This document shows positions 60,197 through 64,000 of a stretch of 64,000 nt of DNA, one piece after another; position 1 is the first letter of the stretch, and the number at the start of each line of letters is the position of its first letter. Where the stretch lies: contig OZ231128.1 of assembly GCA_965153355.1 (NCBI GenBank), positions 5,208,001 to 5,272,000 on the forward strand, given 5' to 3'. Source of the DNA: Flaccisagitta enflata (taxonomy: Eukaryota; Chaetognatha; Sagittoidea; Aphragmophora). The notes beneath the pieces are model-generated. The model did not search any database and had not been told where the DNA came from. It was given only the letters and a program-made list of their open reading frames with translations. Both the position numbers and the translations under genes were made by a program.

Positions 60197-60458
60197 GGGC
60201 GTTTTCTATTGAATGTAAAAAACGCGTTCATTCCCGCCAAACGCGTTTTCAGTGTGAACACATAAATTTCAAGTTTTCCACAAGGGGATGATTGTAGAAA
60301 GTGAGCGAGCCCGTGAATGGAGCGAGGAAGTGAATCGAATGTAACGAAGCAGTCTGCCGTGGAGCAAGTAAGCGGAGTGAGCGGTGGGAGCAAACAAACG
60401 TAGCGAGCGACCGAGTGGTCATTTCAAAACGCGACTATCATTGACTAGAAACACGTCC
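60197..60458. mobile_element. MITE-H copy shared by both arms
   Basis: TAA-GGGCGTTTTCTATTGAATG to GACTAGAAACACGTCC-TAA. Inverse partner of 46839-47081. Confidence 0.8.
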
Positions 60459-60499
60459 TAACGCGAAGATGATTACAGAGACTAACACGCCCACACAAA

Positions 60500-60686
60500 A
60501 CAAGGCCGGATACACGGCTACCCCAGTCGCGTGCGGGTGGGCAGGGGCCGCAATTGACGTCACTTGATCACTTGGGCAGGAGCAATGAGGCCAAAGACCG
60601 CAAAAACCAAAAAAAAGCAAAGTGTGACGGACGGACGGACGGACGGACCGACAAAGCGGGGTGTAGAGTCGCGTTGCACGCGACTA
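60500..60686 (+). mobile_element. HINE copy, right arm only
   Basis: ACAAGGCCGGATACACGGC, CAGTCGCGTGCGGGTGGGC, CAATGAGGCCAAAGACCGC, GACGGACGGACGGACGG core, hairpin AGTCGCGTTGCACGCGACT. The left arm at about 46788 has only the A/T run (TGATTTTTTTTGTGGG). Confidence 0.9.
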
Positions 60687-60882
60687 AAAATCATCTCCAC
60701 GTCCAGGTTCTTTCGGTCTGATGAACTCTCATTCTCAGATGTCAGAACTTCTTTGATTAGCGCGGATTCTTTGATCCACCAGGTCTTCGCTACTCAACCG
60801 CATGGCGTACGTCTGTCTGTTTGCAGATTTGCCTGTTTGTTTGCCCATCTGTCTGTCTGTCTGTCCGCCCGTTTGTCTTGTC
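60687..60882. other. Arm sequence, unique
   Basis: GTCTGTCTGTCTGTCC-type repeats at 60845-60870. No gene. Confidence 0.5.
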
Positions 60883-60964
60883 AACAAGGCCAACATCTAT
60901 AAGTCGCGTGCAGGACAAAAATAACTGAACTGACCTGACTCCTTATTGTATCTTATTATCGAAA

Positions 60965-61645
60965 ATCAGACTTAAACCAGACCCAAACCAGACCCAAACC
61001 AGACTCGAACCAGACTCAAACCAGAACTAAACCAGACCTAAACCAGACCAAAACCAGACCAAAACCAAACCAAAACCAGACCTAAACCAGACCTAAACCA
61101 GACATATACCAGATTTAATCTAGACTTAAACCAGACTTAAACCAGACTTAAACCAGACTTAAACCAGACTTAAGCCAGACTCAAACCAGACTTAAACCAG
61201 ACTCAAACAGAACTCAAACCAGACTCAAACCATACTTAAACCAGACTACACCATACTTAAACCAGACTTAAACCAGACTTGAACCAGACTTGAACCAGAC
61301 TTGAACCAGACTTGAACCAGACTTGAACCAGACTTGAACCAGACTTGAACCAGACTTGAACCAGACTTGAACCAGACTTGAACCAGACTTGAACCAGACT
61401 TGAACCAGACTTGAACCAGACTTGAACCAGACTTGAACCAGACTTGAACCAGACTTAAACCAGACTTAAACCAGACTTAAACCAGACTTAAACCAGACTT
61501 AAACCAGACTTAAACCAGACTTAAACCAGACTTAAACCAGACTTAAACCAGACTTAAACCAGACACCAGACTTAAACCAGACTTAAACCAGACTTAAAAC
61601 CAGAGCTGAAAACCAGACAACCAGACTTAAACCAGACTTAAACCA
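60965..61645. repeat. 11-bp satellite CCAGACTTAAA
   Basis: About 60 units with a homogeneous CCAGACTTGAA block (61270-61450) inside CCAGACTTAAA units. Confidence 0.95.
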
Positions 61646-62195
61646 ACTTAGAACCAACAGACTTAAACCAGCAGACTTAACCAGCAGACCTAAACCAGCA
61701 GACTTAAACCAGCAGACTAAACCAGCAGACTTAAGCCAGCAGAACTCCAAGACCAAGCAGACTTGAACCAGCAGACTTGAACAGCAGACAACCAGCAGAC
61801 TTAGACCAGCAGACTTAAACCAGCAGACTTAAACCAGCAGACTTAAACCAGCAGACTTAAACCAGCAGACTTAAACCAGCAGACTTAAACCAGCAGACTT
61901 AAACCAGCAGACTTAAACCAGCAGACTTAAACCAGCCGAATTAAACCAGCAGACTTAAACCAGCAGATTTAAACCAGCGGAGTTAAACCAGCCAACCTAA
62001 ACCAGCCAACCTAAACCAGCCAACCTAAACCAGCAGACTTAAACCAGCAGACTTAAACCAGCAGACTTGAACCAGTGGACTTGAACCAGCAGACTTAAAC
62101 CAGCAGACCTAAACCAGCAGACTTAAACCAGCAGACTTTAACCAGCAGACTTTAACCAGCAGACTTAAACCAGCAGACTTAAACCAGCAGATTTG
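61646..62195. repeat. 14-bp satellite GCAGACTTAAACCA
   Basis: About 38 units with scattered deletions near 61670-61800. Confidence 0.95.
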
Positions 62196-62199
62196 AAAT

Positions 62200-62690
62200 G
62201 CCACATATGACCAAAACATCCCAAAAAACAAAAATGACCAAAACATACCAAAACATACCAAAAAACCTAAAGGACCAAAAAGACCAAAAAGACCAAAAAG
62301 ACCAAAAAGACCAAAATGACCGAAAATGACCGAAAATGACCAAAGATGACCAAAAATGACCGAAATGAACAAAATGAACGAAAATGACCAAAAATGACCG
62401 AAAATGATCAAAAATGACCAAAGATGACCAAAAATGACCAAAATAACCAAAATGACCAAAATGACCAAAAATGACCAAAATAACCAAAATGACCAAAATG
62501 ATGAAAAATGACCAAAATGACCAAAAATGTCCAAAAATGACCAAAAATGACCAAAATGACCAAAATGAACGAAATGAATGAAATGAACGAAAATGACCAA
62601 AAATGACTGAAAATGACCAAAAATGACCAAAAATGATCAAAATGACCAAAATGACCAAAAATGACCAAAAATGACCAAAAATGATAAAAA
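62200..62690. repeat. About 10-bp array ATGACCAAAA
   Basis: Degenerate 9-11 bp units. The Phe/Ile/Leu-rich minus frames (HFGHFWSF) are artefacts. Confidence 0.95.
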
Positions 62691-63031
62691 ACAACAAATA
62701 ATTCTCAAAAACACCAAAAAAATGATTCAAAATAACTCCAGATGACCCAAAATGACAAAAAACGACGCAAAAAAGCTAAGTGTTACGGACGGACGGACCG
62801 ACGGACCGACCGACGGAGCGGGTTGTAGAGTCGCGTGCACGCGACTAAAAACATCTTTTCATGTACCGTTGAAACTGTAGTCAAAACATACCAAATACAT
62901 TACATTAAACTGATGATCTCTTGAAAGATGCTTCTCTGCTCTTGAGCTAGATCTTACTGAACTTCAACGGAAACCAAAAAACAGAAAACGCTAATTCTAG
63001 TTTTATAGATTGTGCTAATCAGTCATTTATA

Positions 63032-63220
63032 AACAAGACCGGATACTTGGCTACCCCAGTTGCGTGCGGGTGAGCAGGGGCTGTATTTGAGGTCACTTGA
63101 TCATTGGGGCAGGAACAAAAAACCGCAATAAAAACAAAAAAAATGTGATAGATGGACCAACGGACCAATGGACCAACAGACCAACAAAGCGGGGTGTTGA
63201 GTCGCGCAGAATGCGACTAA
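63032..63220 (+). mobile_element. HINE copy shared by both arms
   Basis: AACAAGACCGGATACTTGGC, GTTGCGTGCGGGTGAGCAGG, GGACCAACGGACCAATGG core, hairpin AGTCGCGCAGAATGCGACT. Partner of 46220-46414. Confidence 0.85.
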
Positions 63221-63326
63221 AAATCAAAATCAAATTTTACCGTGTGAGGTTTGTTTTGGTTAAGATTGTGAGGTTTTCTAAAATGATCAATGTTTCTTAC
63301 AGATTTATCCATATAATCAATCGTTC

Positions 63327-63446
63327 ATTTACTCATTCATTCATTCATTCATGCATTCATTCATTCATGCATTCTCTTATTCATTCATTCATTCATTCAT
63401 TCATTCATTCATTCATTCATTCATTCATTCATTCATTCATTCATTC
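63327..63446. repeat. ATTC tetranucleotide microsatellite
   Basis: Partner of 45995-46087 but longer, with ATGC interruptions. Confidence 0.95.
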
Positions 63447-63519
63447 ACGATTATAGTATCAAGACTTGTTTCATGACGCAAGAAGCTATTGGAGAATACT
63501 ATCCAAAATCATCACTTTG

Positions 63520-63792
63520 GGGGCGTTTCTAGTCAAAGACAATCGCGTTTTGAAAGGGCCACTCGGTCACTAGCTAGTAGCTAGTCGCTACGTTCATTTG
63601 CTCGCACCCCTCAGTTTGCTCACTTGCTACGCAGCGCTCCGCTTTTCTACGCTCGCTTGCTCCATTCACGGGCTCGCTCACTCACTTCGCTCACTCCCTT
63701 GTGGGACAGTTGAAATTCTTGAATATTTGTGCATACTGTTATCGCGTTTCACGCGTACAAACGCGTTTTTGGTTGTCACCAGAAACACGCCC
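63520..63792 (+). mobile_element. MITE-H copy, right arm only
   Basis: GGGCGTTTCTAGTCAAAGAC to CCAGAAACACGCCC. ACTTTG occurs on both sides (63513-63518, about 63795-63800). The left arm reads ATCACTAATTGACAG at the same place. The TAGCTAG motif is locally multiplied near 63571. Confidence 0.8.
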
Positions 63793-63800
63793 AGACTTTG

Positions 63801-64000
63801 ACAGACCAAATTTGAGACTAATCGACGAACAAACCAACCAAAGGCAAAGGCTGTTTTTTAAATCAACCAAATAAAGCCTACCTCATAATCACCCGACCTG
63901 ATAATTGAAACTGCCCTTAGATACAAAATGACAGAGGGCATTGGATTGGTGAGACGGAAACGCCATTCCTACAACAGCTGTGTAATTGTGTTGGGAAACA
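63801..64000. other. Arm sequence to the window edge
   Basis: Inverse match to 45725-45905. No gene. Confidence 0.6.

Larger units (their letters stand above)
60883..62846 (+). mobile_element. Satellite-bearing HINE, right arm only
   Basis: AACAAGGCCAACATCTATAA, GTCGCGTGCAGGACAAAAAT, three arrays, GACGGACGGACCGACGGACC core at 62785-62815, hairpin AGTCGCGTGCACGCGACT and poly-A. The left-arm empty site near 46603 reads GATGTTTTTGACAAG, so about 1.96 kb was inserted in a T run. Confidence 0.9.

Noticed and set aside
62109-62730. HFGHFWSF-rich minus frames as a membrane protein
   Set aside because: Translation of the ATGACCAAAA array within the satellite HINE; hydrophobicity is a by-product of the repeat.

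Overview
The window looks like gene-poor, repeat-dominated DNA of an animal, most likely an invertebrate. The pointers are a decayed Ty3/Gypsy-type gag-protease with the C/H zinc-binding pattern common in metazoan elements, the C-terminus of a Tc1-family transposase, many short non-autonomous DNA transposons, and a very high load of long pure microsatellites (CT, GT, CTTT, GTT, ATTC). There are no bacterial operons, no rRNA and no intact long gene. The dominant repeat carries a GTCC/GTCG tetranucleotide core, as reported for Drosophila DINE-1/mini-me and bivalve pearl-type elements, but the species cannot be fixed from the sequence.

The main player is a family of about 25 short elements (called HINE here, for non-autonomous Helentron-like). 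One end is AACAAGGCCGGATACACGG. A subterminal AGTCGCGTGC follows, then a variable tetranucleotide core, then a hairpin made of AGTCGCGT and ACGCGACT followed by poly-A. A related group (HINE-B) has a GT core. A longer group (HINE-E) has an inner pair of about 50-60 bp inverted repeats enclosing a different minisatellite in each copy. Two HINE copies have expanded the core into kilobase arrays of 11-bp, then 14-bp, then about 10-bp units.

Layout: 1-4.6 kb HINE copies, one HINE-E, a possible small secreted-protein exon (1891-2217, minus) and a small MITE; 4.6-5.6 kb gag-protease relic; 6-8 kb GGGCGTG MITEs and a HINE-E; 8.2-11.0 kb a foldback element with about 650-bp arms; 11.5-12.3 kb a GATC-rich satellite; 12.5-29 kb microsatellites interleaved with HINE/HINE-E copies, MITEs and element F; 29-35 kb mostly unique sequence with minisatellites and a second element F carrying a nested TA-target MITE; 35.1-38.2 kb an 8-bp-TSD transposon holding a satellite-bearing HINE; 39-45.7 kb HINE copies, microsatellites and a Tc1 relic; 45.7-52.6 kb and 57.1-64.0 kb the two arms of a large inverted duplication, separated by about 4.5 kb that contains a 33-base N gap.

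The inverted duplication is the most informative structure. Each arm carries insertions the other lacks, so the window has its own filled/empty site pairs. These show that HINE copies insert inside A/T runs with no clear target-site duplication, as Helentron-type rolling-circle elements do. They also show that other inserts leave TA or 8-9 bp duplications. I found no convincing complete protein-coding gene. All classifications rest on structure read by eye, not on database searches.
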